Shown here in pieces: positions 1 to 7,045 of a stretch of 8,658 bases of DNA. The DNA lies in assembly GCF_051960575.1 (NCBI RefSeq), contig NZ_JBQCEE010000077.1, positions 1-8,658 on the forward strand, written 5' to 3'. A model generated the notes under the pieces. The model worked only from the letters and a program-made list of their open reading frames with translations, was not told the DNA's origin and did not search any database. The stretch's first letter is position 1; each line of letters starts with the position of its first letter. The DNA comes from JBQCEE01 sp051960575. Lineage in GTDB: Bacteria > Actinomycetota > Actinomycetes > Mycobacteriales > Jatrophihabitantaceae. Made by a program: the position numbers and the translations under genes.

Positions 1-1100
1 CCGACGTCGAGCGAGTCGTCCAGGCCGAACTTGTGCTTGAGGCTGATCGCGAAGGCGCAGACGAAGCCCGCGATGAAGCCGATGAACAGCGAGCCGAACG
101 GGCTCACCCAGCCGGCACAGGGCGTGATCGCGACCAGACCGGCGACGGCGCCGGACGCCGCACCCAGCGCGGTCGACTTCCCGTACCGCAGCTTCTCGGC
201 CAGGATCCAGCCGAGCAGCGCGGTGGCGGTGGCGGTGTTGGTGTTCATCCACGCGGCACTCGCGACGCCGTCGGCGGCGAGCTCGGAACCGGCGTTGAAG
301 CCGAACCAGCCGAACCACAGCAGGCCGGCGCCGAGCAGGACGAACGGGATGTTGTGGCCGCGCATCTGCTCCTTCGGGAAGCCCTTGCGCTTGCCGAGCA
401 GGAAGGCCATGGCCAGGCCCGCCGCGCCGGCGTTGATGTGCACGACCGTGCCGCCCGCGAAGTCCTGGGCGAAGAAGTGCCCGCCGGGCTCGATGAGCGA
501 CCGGTTCAGCCAGCCGTAGCCGGTGAAGACCCAGTGCGCGACGGGCGCGTAGATGACGATCGACCAGATGGTCACGAAGGCCACGAACGGCCCGAAGCGC
601 CAGCGGTCGGCGGTCGAGCCGGTGATCAGGGCCGGCGTGATGATCGCGAAGGTGAGCTGGAAGGCCACGAAGCAGGCGGTGGGCACCACCTGGAACGAGC
701 CGAGTGCCGGCACCCAGTCGCCGAGGTTCTGCATGAACGCGAAGTGCGTGTCGCCGAGATACTTCCCGGTGCCGCCGAAGGCCCAGCTGAAGCCGATGAC
801 CACCCAGGTGACGCTGACGACGGCGATCGTCGCGAAGTTCTGCATGAGCATCGCGAGCGAGTGCTTCGCGCGCACCATGCCGCCGTAGAAGAACGCGAGC
901 GCCGGCGTCATGAGCAGCACCAGCGAGGCCGAGGTCAGAATCCAGGCCGTGTGGCCGGAATTCGTCTGCGCGGTGCCGGCGCACGCGCTGCCCTTGCTGT
1001 CCAGCGCGTTGACCGGCACGTAGGTCAGCTTCGACGGGTCCGGACATCCGGGTGCCGGCGCTGACGCCAGCAGGGTGTGCACCATCAAGAGGTGGGACAC
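1..1100 (-). CDS. amt: Ammonium transporter Amt (partial, C-terminus beyond the left edge)
   Basis: This gene encodes an Amt/Mep/Rh-family inner-membrane channel that takes up ammonium. 366 codons are visible. The start is GTG at 1098-1100, preceded at 5 bases by AAGGAG. After an extracellular N-terminus of about 48 residues the family core begins with NSGHTAW and FFYGGMVRAK (near 47-80). Residues matching E. coli AmtB positions can be placed: gate Phe F151 (F107) in QLTFA, D213 (D160) and H221 (H168) in DFAGGTVVHINAG, and F268 (F215) and S272 (S219) in WFGWFGFNAGS. The E. coli numbers are from memory, but four of the five share one offset. The protein leaves the window at DDSLDV, just before the second pore histidine, so that residue and the GlnK-binding tail cannot be seen. 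The N-terminus has two cysteines (C19, C40) that could pair outside the membrane. A GlnR-like box lies upstream, fitting nitrogen control. glnB/glnK and glnD would be expected to follow, outside the window. Confidence 0.96.
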   Translation of the reverse strand, partial: MSHLLMVHTLLASAPAPGCPDPSKLTYVPVNALDSKGSACAGTAQTNSGHTAWILTSASLVLLMTPALAFFYGGMVRAKHSLAMLMQNFATIAVVSVTWVVIGFSWAFGGTGKYLGDTHFAFMQNLGDWVPALGSFQVVPTACFVAFQLTFAIITPALITGSTADRWRFGPFVAFVTIWSIVIYAPVAHWVFTGYGWLNRSLIEPGGHFFAQDFAGGTVVHINAGAAGLAMAFLLGKRKGFPKEQMRGHNIPFVLLGAGLLWFGWFGFNAGSELAADGVASAAWMNTNTATATALLGWILAEKLRYGKSTALGAASGAVAGLVAITPCAGWVSPFGSLFIGFIAGFVCAFAISLKHKFGLDDSLDV

Positions 1101-1105
1101 AGGCT

Positions 1106-1111
1106 CTCCTT
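1106..1111 (-). promoter_or_regulatory. Shine-Dalgarno site of amt
   Basis: AAGGAG read on the minus strand, 5 bases before the GTG at 1100. It decides the start: an in-frame ATG five codons downstream (MVHTLL) has no comparable site. Confidence 0.75.
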
Positions 1112-1169
1112 GCCTCGAACGGAGCGCAGCGGGAGTCGCGCGCGCTGGCGCTCAGATTCAGGTGATCCT

Positions 1170-1207
1170 GTTTCCGCATCCGTTACGCGATGTTTCGCAC
1201 GCGTAAC
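1170..1207 (-). promoter_or_regulatory. GlnR-type nitrogen-control box upstream of amt
   Basis: Read toward amt, the minus strand holds four pentamers in the order GTTAC, GAAAC, GTAAC, GAAAC. They sit at 1203-1207, 1192-1196, 1182-1186 and 1170-1174. The actinobacterial GlnR operator is known as GTNAC-n6-GAAAC repeated twice at 11-base steps. Here the steps are 11, 10 and 12 bases, so the third element is shifted by one base but the overall span is that of two full sites. The box ends about 70 bases before the amt start and begins 5 bases beyond the stop of the 70-aa gene. GlnR normally activates amt under nitrogen limitation; that role is inferred for this copy. I could not place a convincing -10/-35 pair between the box and the gene. 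Confidence 0.8.
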
Positions 1208-1211
1208 ACCG

Positions 1212-1424
1212 TCAGACTGGGACGCACACCACGACGATCCGGGTGATCGCGTTGTCCGGGATGTCGTATCCGACCCGGATCACCCGGTAGGGCGTACCCG
1301 CGAGCAGTACGTTCTCGTCGACCCGCGGGACGAACGCGGGGGTGGCGACCCGCGCCAGTTCGGCGTCGAACTCGTCGACGAACACCAGCTGCACCGGGTC
1401 GCGGAACATCGTCGTCAGGGCCAC
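1212..1424 (-). CDS. Small conserved-looking protein of unknown function, 70 aa
   Basis: I do not recognise this family. The frame is open from a GTG at 1422-1424 to TGA at 1212-1214. The product is beta-strand-rich with no membrane segment or signal peptide: QLVFVDEFDAELARV (12-26), then VLLAGTPYRVIRVGYDI (39-55) and a hydrophobic C-terminal strand ITRIVVVCVPV (60-70). The segment around 39-52 reads like the strand-turn-strand of a small barrel, but that is only an impression. An alternative start is the ATG at 1407-1409 (MFRDPV), which would give 65 residues; neither start has a Shine-Dalgarno site. It lies between the amt regulatory region and a divergent small membrane-protein gene. Its stop is only 5 bases from the GlnR-like box, so read-through into amt is conceivable. 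A longer overlapping minus-strand frame (1183-1440) looks like Arg/Pro-rich shadow sequence. Confidence 0.62.
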   Translation of the reverse strand: MALTTMFRDPVQLVFVDEFDAELARVATPAFVPRVDENVLLAGTPYRVIRVGYDIPDNAITRIVVVCVPV

Positions 1425-1430
1425 GGGGCG

Positions 1431-1436
1431 ATGCTG
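1431..1436 (-). promoter_or_regulatory. Weak candidate -10 for the 70-aa gene (leaderless)
   Basis: CAGCAT on the minus strand lies 6 bases before the GTG at 1424. It fits TANNNT only at the conserved A and the final T. It is listed because the spacing matches the other start-proximal -10 elements in this window. There is no -35 element and no ribosome binding site. Confidence 0.3.
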
Positions 1437-1492
1437 TCACGGGCCGGGCGCCGAACGCTGAGCCACGGTGCGCGGGTGGGGCGCGGCGGCCG

Positions 1493-1498
1493 TACCCT
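1493..1498 (+). promoter_or_regulatory. Candidate -10 of a leaderless promoter for the 65-aa membrane protein
   Basis: TACCCT matches TANNNT and stands 6 bases before the GTG at 1505, so transcription would begin at or next to the start codon. There is no Shine-Dalgarno sequence upstream, and no clear TTGAC-like -35. Confidence 0.5.
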
Positions 1499-1504
1499 GC
1501 TCGC

Positions 1505-1702
1505 GTGGAGACCTGGTACGACTACCGCACCGTGTGGGCGAAGCACCCGCTGCTCGCCGTCTACGCGGGCATCGTCGTCGTGGTCTTCGTGCTCGGGATC
1601 ATCGGCACGTTCGTCACCCGGAACGCCCTCGCCGTCTGTTTCGTGCCCGCCCTCGCCGGCGCCTACGTGCACCACCTGATGGTGCAGAAGCGCCTGCGGT
1701 AA
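1505..1702 (+). CDS. Small two-helix membrane protein of unknown function, 65 aa
   Basis: I do not recognise a family. The frame begins at GTG (1505-1507) and ends at TAA (1700-1702). The product has a short polar N-terminus with aromatic residues (METWYDYRTVW), a first hydrophobic helix at about 16-37 (LLAVYAGIVVVVFVLGIIGTF), a tight turn (VTRN), a second helix at about 41-60 (ALAVCFVPALAGAYVHHLMV) and a basic tail QKRLR. By the positive-inside rule the tail is probably cytoplasmic and the protein a hairpin. Support for a real gene is the clean two-helix pattern, a start-proximal -10, and its fit between flanking signals: the merR promoter begins 6 bases after its stop. It is divergent from the 70-aa gene. 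A link to the regulator next door is possible but unproven. Confidence 0.62.
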   Translation: METWYDYRTVWAKHPLLAVYAGIVVVVFVLGIIGTFVTRNALAVCFVPALAGAYVHHLMVQKRLR

Positions 1703-1708
1703 ACGGGC

Positions 1709-1739
1709 TTGACCCTCTCGTGACGGGAGGGTGCATCGT
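1709..1739 (+). promoter_or_regulatory. MerR-type promoter with operator (merR autoregulation)
   Basis: A -35 element TTGACC (1709-1714) and a poor -10 CATCGT (1734-1739) are separated by 19 bases, the long spacer typical of MerR-controlled promoters. Between and overlapping them is an inverted repeat at 1712-1732: left arm ACCCTCTCG, centre TGA, right arm CGGGAGGGT, with 8 of 9 arm positions complementary. MerR-family dimers bind such sites and untwist the long spacer on activation. The -10 ends 7 bases before the ATG at 1747, so the mRNA should be leaderless. The likely ligand of the site is the MerR protein encoded immediately downstream; that is inference from position and architecture. 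Confidence 0.82.
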
Positions 1740-1746
1740 CGTCGGC

Positions 1747-2526
1747 ATGGACGACACGGAGGCGCTGACCGTCGGCGAGGTCGCTGCGCGCACCGGCGTG
1801 TCGGTGCGCGCACTGCACCACTACGACGAGATCGGACTGCTGACGCCGTCGGCCCGCTCGGCGTCGGGCTACCGGCTCTACACCGCGGCCGACCTCGACC
1901 GCCTGCACGCGATCCTCGTGCACCGGGCGCTCGACTTCGGGCTCGCAGACATCGCTGCGATGCTCGCCGACCCCGACGAGGGCACCGACGAACGGCTGCG
2001 CCGACAGCACCGACTGCTGCGTCAGCGCATCGACCGCCAGCAGGCGTTGCTGGCGGCACTGGAACACCTGATGGAGGCACGCGCCATGGGCGACCCACTC
2101 AGCCCCGAGGAACAGTTCGAGATCTTCGGGACGACCGACCTCGCCGAGCGGCAGGCAGAGGCCGACAGCCGCTGGGGCGACACCGACGCCTGGACCGAAT
2201 CGAACCGGCGCACCGCGCGGTACGGGAAGGACGACTGGCTGGAGATCAAGGCGGACGCGCAGGCGACCGTCGAGGCGTTCGCCGCGGTCAAGCGGGACGG
2301 ACAGCCCGCCGACGGCCCGACGGCGACCGCGCTCGCCGAGGAGCACCGCGCGCACATCGAGCGTTGGTTCTACCCCTGCTCGCACGACCTGCACCGCGGT
2401 CTTGCGGAGCTCTACGTGAGCGACGAACGGTTCGCCGCGAACTACGACGGCGTCGAACCCGGGCTGGCGGCGTACGTCCGCGCCGCGATCATCGCGAACG
2501 CCGACGCCCACCCGGCCGCGCCCTGA
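1747..2526 (+). CDS. MerR-family transcriptional regulator with TipAS-like ligand-binding domain
   Basis: This 259-residue DNA-binding activator resembles TipAL of Streptomyces and Mta of Bacillus. The N-terminal MerR winged helix-turn-helix spans about 7-75 (LTVGEVAARTGVSVRALHHY, then GYRLYTAADLDRL). A dimerisation coiled coil follows at about 82-112, then the TipAS domain (about 115-255) with EEQFEIFG, RWGDTDAW and WFYPCSHDLHRGLAELYVSDERF. TipAS domains trap thiopeptides or other hydrophobic drugs. In TipAL, as I recall its sequence, thiostrepton bonds covalently to Cys214 in a DCGYEMHTC motif. Here the first cysteine is kept (C211), but the position matching Cys214 is Gly218, as in LHRG. 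Covalent thiopeptide capture through that residue is therefore not expected, and the ligand is unknown. The start is the ATG at 1747, just after a MerR-type promoter; the open frame continues upstream only through the neighbouring gene. It is convergent with kbl. No adjacent transporter gene is visible as a target, so it may regulate itself or distant genes. Confidence 0.93.
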   Translation: MDDTEALTVGEVAARTGVSVRALHHYDEIGLLTPSARSASGYRLYTAADLDRLHAILVHRALDFGLADIAAMLADPDEGTDERLRRQHRLLRQRIDRQQALLAALEHLMEARAMGDPLSPEEQFEIFGTTDLAERQAEADSRWGDTDAWTESNRRTARYGKDDWLEIKADAQATVEAFAAVKRDGQPADGPTATALAEEHRAHIERWFYPCSHDLHRGLAELYVSDERFAANYDGVEPGLAAYVRAAIIANADAHPAAP

Positions 2527-2550
2527 CCGGACGGCCGGTGCGGTGTCCGG
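2527..2550. terminator. Candidate bidirectional terminator between merR and kbl
   Basis: The 27-base gap between two convergent stop codons is almost filled by an inverted repeat, CCGGAC (2527-2532) and GTCCGG (2545-2550), with a 12-base GC-rich loop. There is no U-tract on either side, which is usual for actinobacterial hairpins. The stem is short, so the call rests on position as much as on the structure. Confidence 0.45.
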
Positions 2551-2553
2551 ACG

Positions 2554-3734
<1,181 letters not shown>

Positions 3735-3735
<1 letters not shown>

Positions 3736-4766
3736 CAGAACTCCGTCCAGTCGAGTACGACCTTGCCGCACTGCCCGCCGCGGGCCGTGGCGAAGGCCTC
3801 GGCCCAGTCGCCGGCGGCGAAGCGGTGGGTGATGACGCCCTCGATCGACAGCCCCGACCGCAGCATCGCGCTCATCGCGTACCAGGTCTCGAACATCTCG
3901 CGGCCGTAGATGCCCTTGATGGTGATCATGTGGGTGACGACGCGTCCCCAGTCGATCTCGATCGGCGCCGACGGCAGGCCCAGCATCGCGATGCGCCCGC
4001 CGTGGTTCAGGTTCGTGATCACGTCCGGCAGCGCCGCCGGGTGGCCGCTCATCTCGAGGGCGACGTCGAAGCCCTCGACCATGCCGAGCCGGTGCTGCGC
4101 GTCGGCGATGCGGTCGCGGCTCACGTCCAGCGCGAGGTCGACGCCCATCGACCCGGCCAGCCCGAGCCGGTACGGCGAGACGTCGGTGATCACGACGTAC
4201 CTCGCGCCGACGTGCCGGCACACGGCCGCGGCCATGAGCCCGATCGGCCCGGCGCCGGTGATGAGCACATCCTCGCCGACGAGCGGGAACGACAGCGCGG
4301 TGTGCACCGCGTTGCCGAACGGGTCGAAGATCGCGCCGAGGTCCGGGTCGATCCGCTCGTGGTGCACCCAGACGTTGGTCTCGGGCAGCACGACGTACTC
4401 GGCGAAGGCGCCGTCGCGGTTGACACCGACGCTGGACGTGCGGATGCACAGGTGCCGCCGGCCGGCACGGCAGTTGCGGCAGGTGCCGCAGACGACATGT
4501 CCCTCCGCCGACACCAGGTCGCCGGGACGCACGTCGTGCACCGCGTCGCCGACGGCCACCACCTCGCCGCAGCACTCGTGGCCGGGGATGAGGGGCGCGT
4601 CCACGGCACCGGCCGCCCACGCGTCCCACGACTCGATGTGCAGGTCGGTGCCGCAGATGCCGGTGCGCAGCACCCGGATCTTCACCTCGGTCGGCCCGGG
4701 CTCGGGCTCGGGACGATCGGTGAGCTCGAACCCCGGCGCGGCGCTGCGCTTGTAGAGGGCCTTCAC
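3735..4766 (-). CDS. tdh: L-threonine 3-dehydrogenase, zinc- and NAD-dependent
   Basis: Tdh oxidises L-threonine to 2-amino-3-ketobutyrate with NAD+ and hands the unstable product to Kbl. The 343-residue product closely parallels E. coli Tdh (341). Catalytic zinc ligands are C38 (GICGTDLHI), H63 and E64 (PGHECCGEVV). The structural zinc cysteines are C93, C96, C99 and C107 in the VVCGTCRNCRAGRRHLC region. The family signature FDPFGNAVHTAL lies at 147-158, which sets Tdh apart from sorbitol or alcohol dehydrogenases. The Rossmann motif GAGPIG is at 171-176 with Asp195 (VVITDV) for NAD over NADP. KGIYGREMFETWY is also conserved. The start is the GTG at 4764-4766, with a -10-like TAGGGT 7 bases upstream and no Shine-Dalgarno, so it is probably leaderless. 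It begins 25 bases after the ftsY stop and overlaps kbl by one base. Together they form a two-gene catabolic operon. Confidence 0.97.
3741..3744 (-). promoter_or_regulatory. Shine-Dalgarno site of kbl inside tdh
   Basis: GGAG on the minus strand lies in the last codons of tdh, 5 bases before the kbl ATG. With the one-base stop/start overlap it supports reinitiation by the ribosome that finished tdh. Confidence 0.65.
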
Positions 4767-4773
4767 GCCCCCG

Positions 4774-4779
4774 ACCCTA
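4774..4779 (-). promoter_or_regulatory. Candidate -10 of a leaderless promoter for tdh-kbl
   Basis: TAGGGT on the minus strand fits TANNNT and lies 7 bases before the tdh GTG, within the 25-base gap after ftsY. No good -35 is visible, and any -35 would lie inside the end of ftsY. It implies that tdh-kbl can be transcribed separately from ftsY. Confidence 0.55.
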
Positions 4780-4791
4780 TGCCTGCCGCGA

Positions 4792-5985
4792 TCAGTCCCC
4801 GAGCAGCGCGTCGACGAAGGTCTCGGGCTCGAACGGCGCCAGGTCGTCGGCGCCCTCGCCGAGGCCGACCAGCTTCACCGGCACACCGAGTTCGCGCTGC
4901 ACCGAGATGACGATGCCGCCCTTCGCGGTGCCGTCCAGCTTGGTGAGGACGATGCCGGTGACGTCGACGACGTCGGTGAAGACGCGGGCCTGCGTGAGGC
5001 CGTTCTGGCCCGTCGTGGCGTCCAGCACGAGCAGCGTCTCGTCGACCGGGCCCTGCTTCTCGACGACGCGCTTGACCTTGCCGAGCTCGTCCATGAGCCC
5101 GACCTTCGTGTGCAGGCGGCCCGCGGTGTCGATGAGCACGGTGTCGACCTTGGCCTCGGTGCCCTGCCGCACGGCGTCGAACGCCACGGACGCGGGGTCG
5201 CCGCCCTCGGGGCCGCGCACGGTCTCGGCGCCGACACGCGAGCCCCAGGTCTGCAGCTGATCGGCCGCCGCGGCACGGAAGGTGTCCGCCGCGCCGAGCA
5301 GCACGGTGCGGCCGTCGGCGACGAGCACGCGGGCGAGCTTGCCGCACGTGGTCGTCTTGCCGGTGCCGTTGACGCCCACGACCATGACGACGGCCGGACG
5401 CTCGCCGCTCGGCGTGGCGTGCAGGGTGCGGTCCATCTCCGGCTGCAGCGCGGTGACCAGCTCGTCGGCGAGCAGCGCCCGCAGCTCACCCTGCGAGCGC
5501 GTGCCGAGCACCTTGGTGCGGGTGCGCAGGCGCTCGACGATCTCCGTCGTCGCCGTGACGCCGACGTCGGCGGTCAGCAGGGTCTCCTCGACCTCGTCCC
5601 ACGCGTCGTCGTCGAGATTCTCGCGCGACAGCACCGACAGCAGCCCGCGGCCGAGCGTCGACTGCGAGCGGGCGAGCCGGGCGCGCAGGCGCACCAGGCG
5701 GCGGGCGGTGGGCGCGATGCCGTCGCGCCGCGCCCGCCCGGCCGGCCGCTCGACCGTCGCGGCGGTGGCCCCGCCGGACGGCCCGGTGTCTGCGGGGACG
5801 TCGACGACGGTGCCCACCATGCGGGTCGGGGTGTCCCGGGGTGGCTCGGCGTCGTCACCGAGGTTGGGTTCGGCGGGCGGGGCGGCCGGCGCGGGGAACC
5901 GCGATCCGCGGCGCGGCACGACGAGCGCGACGGCCAGCAGGATCGCGAGCACCACGACGGCGATCGCGATGTAGAGGTAGACCAC
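4792..5985 (-). CDS. ftsY: Signal recognition particle receptor FtsY
   Basis: FtsY is the SRP-family GTPase that docks ribosome-SRP (Ffh) complexes at the membrane for co-translational insertion. The 397-residue protein begins with one clear membrane helix (about 2-23, VYLYIAIAVVVLAILLAVALVV), followed by a proline/acidic linker to about residue 85. This is an anchored actinobacterial form, not the long acidic A domain of E. coli. The N domain spans about 95-190. The G domain has the P-loop GVNGTGKTT (204-212), DTFRAAAADQL (234-244), DTAGRLHTK (286-294) and TKLDGTAKGG (348-357). It ends with the closing motif GLGEGADDLAPFEPETFVDALLG. These distinguish FtsY from Ffh, which would carry a C-terminal M domain. 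The GTG start (5983-5985) has AGGA 7 bases upstream (5993-5996). The L,D-transpeptidase gene ends 43 bases upstream. The smc-ftsY association is widely conserved, but here it is split by that gene. Confidence 0.98.
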   Translation of the reverse strand: MVYLYIAIAVVVLAILLAVALVVPRRGSRFPAPAAPPAEPNLGDDAEPPRDTPTRMVGTVVDVPADTGPSGGATAATVERPAGRARRDGIAPTARRLVRLRARLARSQSTLGRGLLSVLSRENLDDDAWDEVEETLLTADVGVTATTEIVERLRTRTKVLGTRSQGELRALLADELVTALQPEMDRTLHATPSGERPAVVMVVGVNGTGKTTTCGKLARVLVADGRTVLLGAADTFRAAAADQLQTWGSRVGAETVRGPEGGDPASVAFDAVRQGTEAKVDTVLIDTAGRLHTKVGLMDELGKVKRVVEKQGPVDETLLVLDATTGQNGLTQARVFTDVVDVTGIVLTKLDGTAKGGIVISVQRELGVPVKLVGLGEGADDLAPFEPETFVDALLGD

Positions 5986-5992
5986 GGGTCCA

Positions 5993-5996
5993 TCCT
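5993..5996 (-). promoter_or_regulatory. Shine-Dalgarno site of ftsY
   Basis: AGGA on the minus strand, 7 bases before the GTG at 5985. An ATG at 5991-5993 is out of frame. The site is modest and supports the GTG start because that start keeps the complete N-terminal membrane helix. Confidence 0.45.
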
Positions 5997-6005
5997 GTCA
6001 GCCGG

Positions 6006-6026
6006 ACGTCACCGCCCGGGCGACGC
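6006..6026 (-). terminator. Candidate hairpin terminator or attenuator after the L,D-transpeptidase gene
   Basis: Three bases beyond the TGA at 6029 the minus strand reads CGTCGCC, loop CGGGC, GGTGACG. This folds into a 7-base-pair stem (one G-U pair) with a 5-base loop at 6007-6025, extendable by another G-U. There is no U-tract. It occupies most of the 43-base gap before ftsY, so it could end the transpeptidase transcript or reduce read-through into ftsY. Confidence 0.45.
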
Positions 6027-6028
6027 CA

Positions 6029-7033
6029 TCAGGTGGTGCTGATCAGGCCACCCTGCTGCCAGACGCCCCACGGCACGTTCCAGTCGCCGTAGCCGTCACC
6101 GAGCTGCATGCGCGGACCGTTGGCGTTCGGGTACTCGATCGGGTCACCGATCTGCAGGAAATGGAACAGCTTCTCGGCATCGGCCGGCAGCAGGTTGGTG
6201 CAGCCGTTGGACGTGTCCACGCCGCTCTCGATGTTGCCGATGTTCCACGGCGCCGCGTGCAGGTACTCGCCGTCGTAGGTGAGCCGCTGGTCGAACTTGA
6301 TGCCGCACTCGTAGTAGCTGCCGTTGGTGTCGTGCATGCAGGTGGTCGGCACCTGCTCCATGATCACCTTGATGCCGCTGCGGGTGCGGGTCTGGTTCGC
6401 GCCCAGCGACACCGGGAAGGTGCCGTACGGCTTGCCGTCATTGGTGATCTTCAGGGTGTGCGGGCTGCCCGAGTCGTCGACGGTGCCGAGGTGCTGGGCG
6501 CCGATGAAGAAGTCGAGGGTGAGGCTGTTGTCGAAGACGTAGTCGCCGCCGCCGGACACCCCCTTCATGGGCAGGTCGACGTGCACCTTCGAGTGCGGCG
6601 TCCAGTAGTGCTCGGGACGCCAGTGCCCCTCGACCGGGTAGCCCTTGTTCGCGTCCGAGCCCTCGAAGTACCAGGCGCCGACCTGCGGCTGGCCGTTCAC
6701 CGTGACCTTCGTGGCGGCCGCGAAGTCCTTCGCGCTCGCGATGCGGTGCTGGAAGTAGACGATGATCGGCATGGCGACGCCGTAGGTCGCGCCGTCGGCG
6801 TTCAGCGTCTTGATGTGCACCATGACCTTCGGCTTCGGCGGGGGCGTCGAGGTCGAGGGCGCCGTCGAGGTCGGAGCGCTGCTGGTGTCGGTGGTCGACG
6901 TCGCGGACGTCGAGGTGCCCGAGGTCGTGGCCGTGCCGCCCGAACTGCTGGACGAACAGGCGCTGAGCACCAGCACCAGGCTCACGAACACGGCGGACAG
7001 CGCGGCAACGCGGCTGCGGGTCGGCTTCGTCAC
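6029..7033 (-). CDS. Lipoprotein L,D-transpeptidase (Ig-like domain plus YkuD catalytic domain)
   Basis: This secreted, lipid-anchored enzyme is predicted to make 3-3 peptidoglycan cross-links and to be inhibited by carbapenems, as LdtMt enzymes are. The signal peptide (1-25) is basic (TKPTRSR), then hydrophobic, ending in lipobox LSAC with lipidated Cys26. A 40-residue Ser/Thr/Gly/Pro linker (27-66) spans the periplasm-facing wall. The Ig-like domain lies at about 68-190 and the YkuD domain at about 191-303. The catalytic region reads YLHAAPWNIG (His259) and DTSNGCTNLLPADAEKLF (nucleophile Cys278). Mycobacterial enzymes as I recall them have SHGC; here it is SNGC (Asn276). The YPNANGPRMQLGDGYGDWNVPW tail is a C-terminal subdomain. 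Cys232 and Cys243 could form a disulfide. The 334-residue length is slightly below LdtMt2 (about 408). The start is the GTG at 7031-7033, with TAGGTT 6 bases upstream and no Shine-Dalgarno. It lies between smc and ftsY. I give no gene symbol because the exact Ldt paralogue cannot be decided. Confidence 0.94.
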   Translation of the reverse strand: MTKPTRSRVAALSAVFVSLVLVLSACSSSSSGGTATTSGTSTSATSTTDTSSAPTSTAPSTSTPPPKPKVMVHIKTLNADGATYGVAMPIIVYFQHRIASAKDFAAATKVTVNGQPQVGAWYFEGSDANKGYPVEGHWRPEHYWTPHSKVHVDLPMKGVSGGGDYVFDNSLTLDFFIGAQHLGTVDDSGSPHTLKITNDGKPYGTFPVSLGANQTRTRSGIKVIMEQVPTTCMHDTNGSYYECGIKFDQRLTYDGEYLHAAPWNIGNIESGVDTSNGCTNLLPADAEKLFHFLQIGDPIEYPNANGPRMQLGDGYGDWNVPWGVWQQGGLISTT

Positions 7034-7039
7034 CCGACC

Positions 7040-7045
7040 AACCTA
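7040..7045 (-). promoter_or_regulatory. Candidate -10 of a leaderless promoter for the L,D-transpeptidase
   Basis: TAGGTT on the minus strand fits TANNNT and stands 6 bases before the GTG at 7033, inside the 84-base gap after smc. No TTGAC-like -35 is visible at 16-19 bases. The gap otherwise holds no strong hairpin, so I call no terminator for smc. Confidence 0.52.

Noticed and set aside
33..1064. Long plus-strand open frames opposite amt (including 31-519 and 553-888)
   Set aside because: Very high GC keeps antisense frames open. The translations are Arg/Gly/Ala-rich with no domain, while the minus strand encodes an unmistakable Amt.
1101..1169. Core promoter (-10/-35) of amt
   Set aside because: Only weak partial matches near 1155 were seen, so no element could be assigned with confidence.
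1183..1440. 85-residue minus-strand frame overlapping the 70-aa gene
   Set aside because: Its translation is Arg/Pro/Gly-rich and runs into the GlnR-like box. The 70-aa frame has the composition of a folded protein.
1468..1746. N-terminal extension of the MerR regulator (frame open from 1468)
   Set aside because: The extension overlaps the 65-aa gene in another frame and is Arg-rich. MerR proteins begin right before the helix-turn-helix, and the promoter/operator lies inside this stretch.
5110..6042. Plus-strand frames opposite ftsY (also 5282-5974)
   Set aside because: Low-complexity translations without domains, and FtsY on the other strand carries every GTPase motif.
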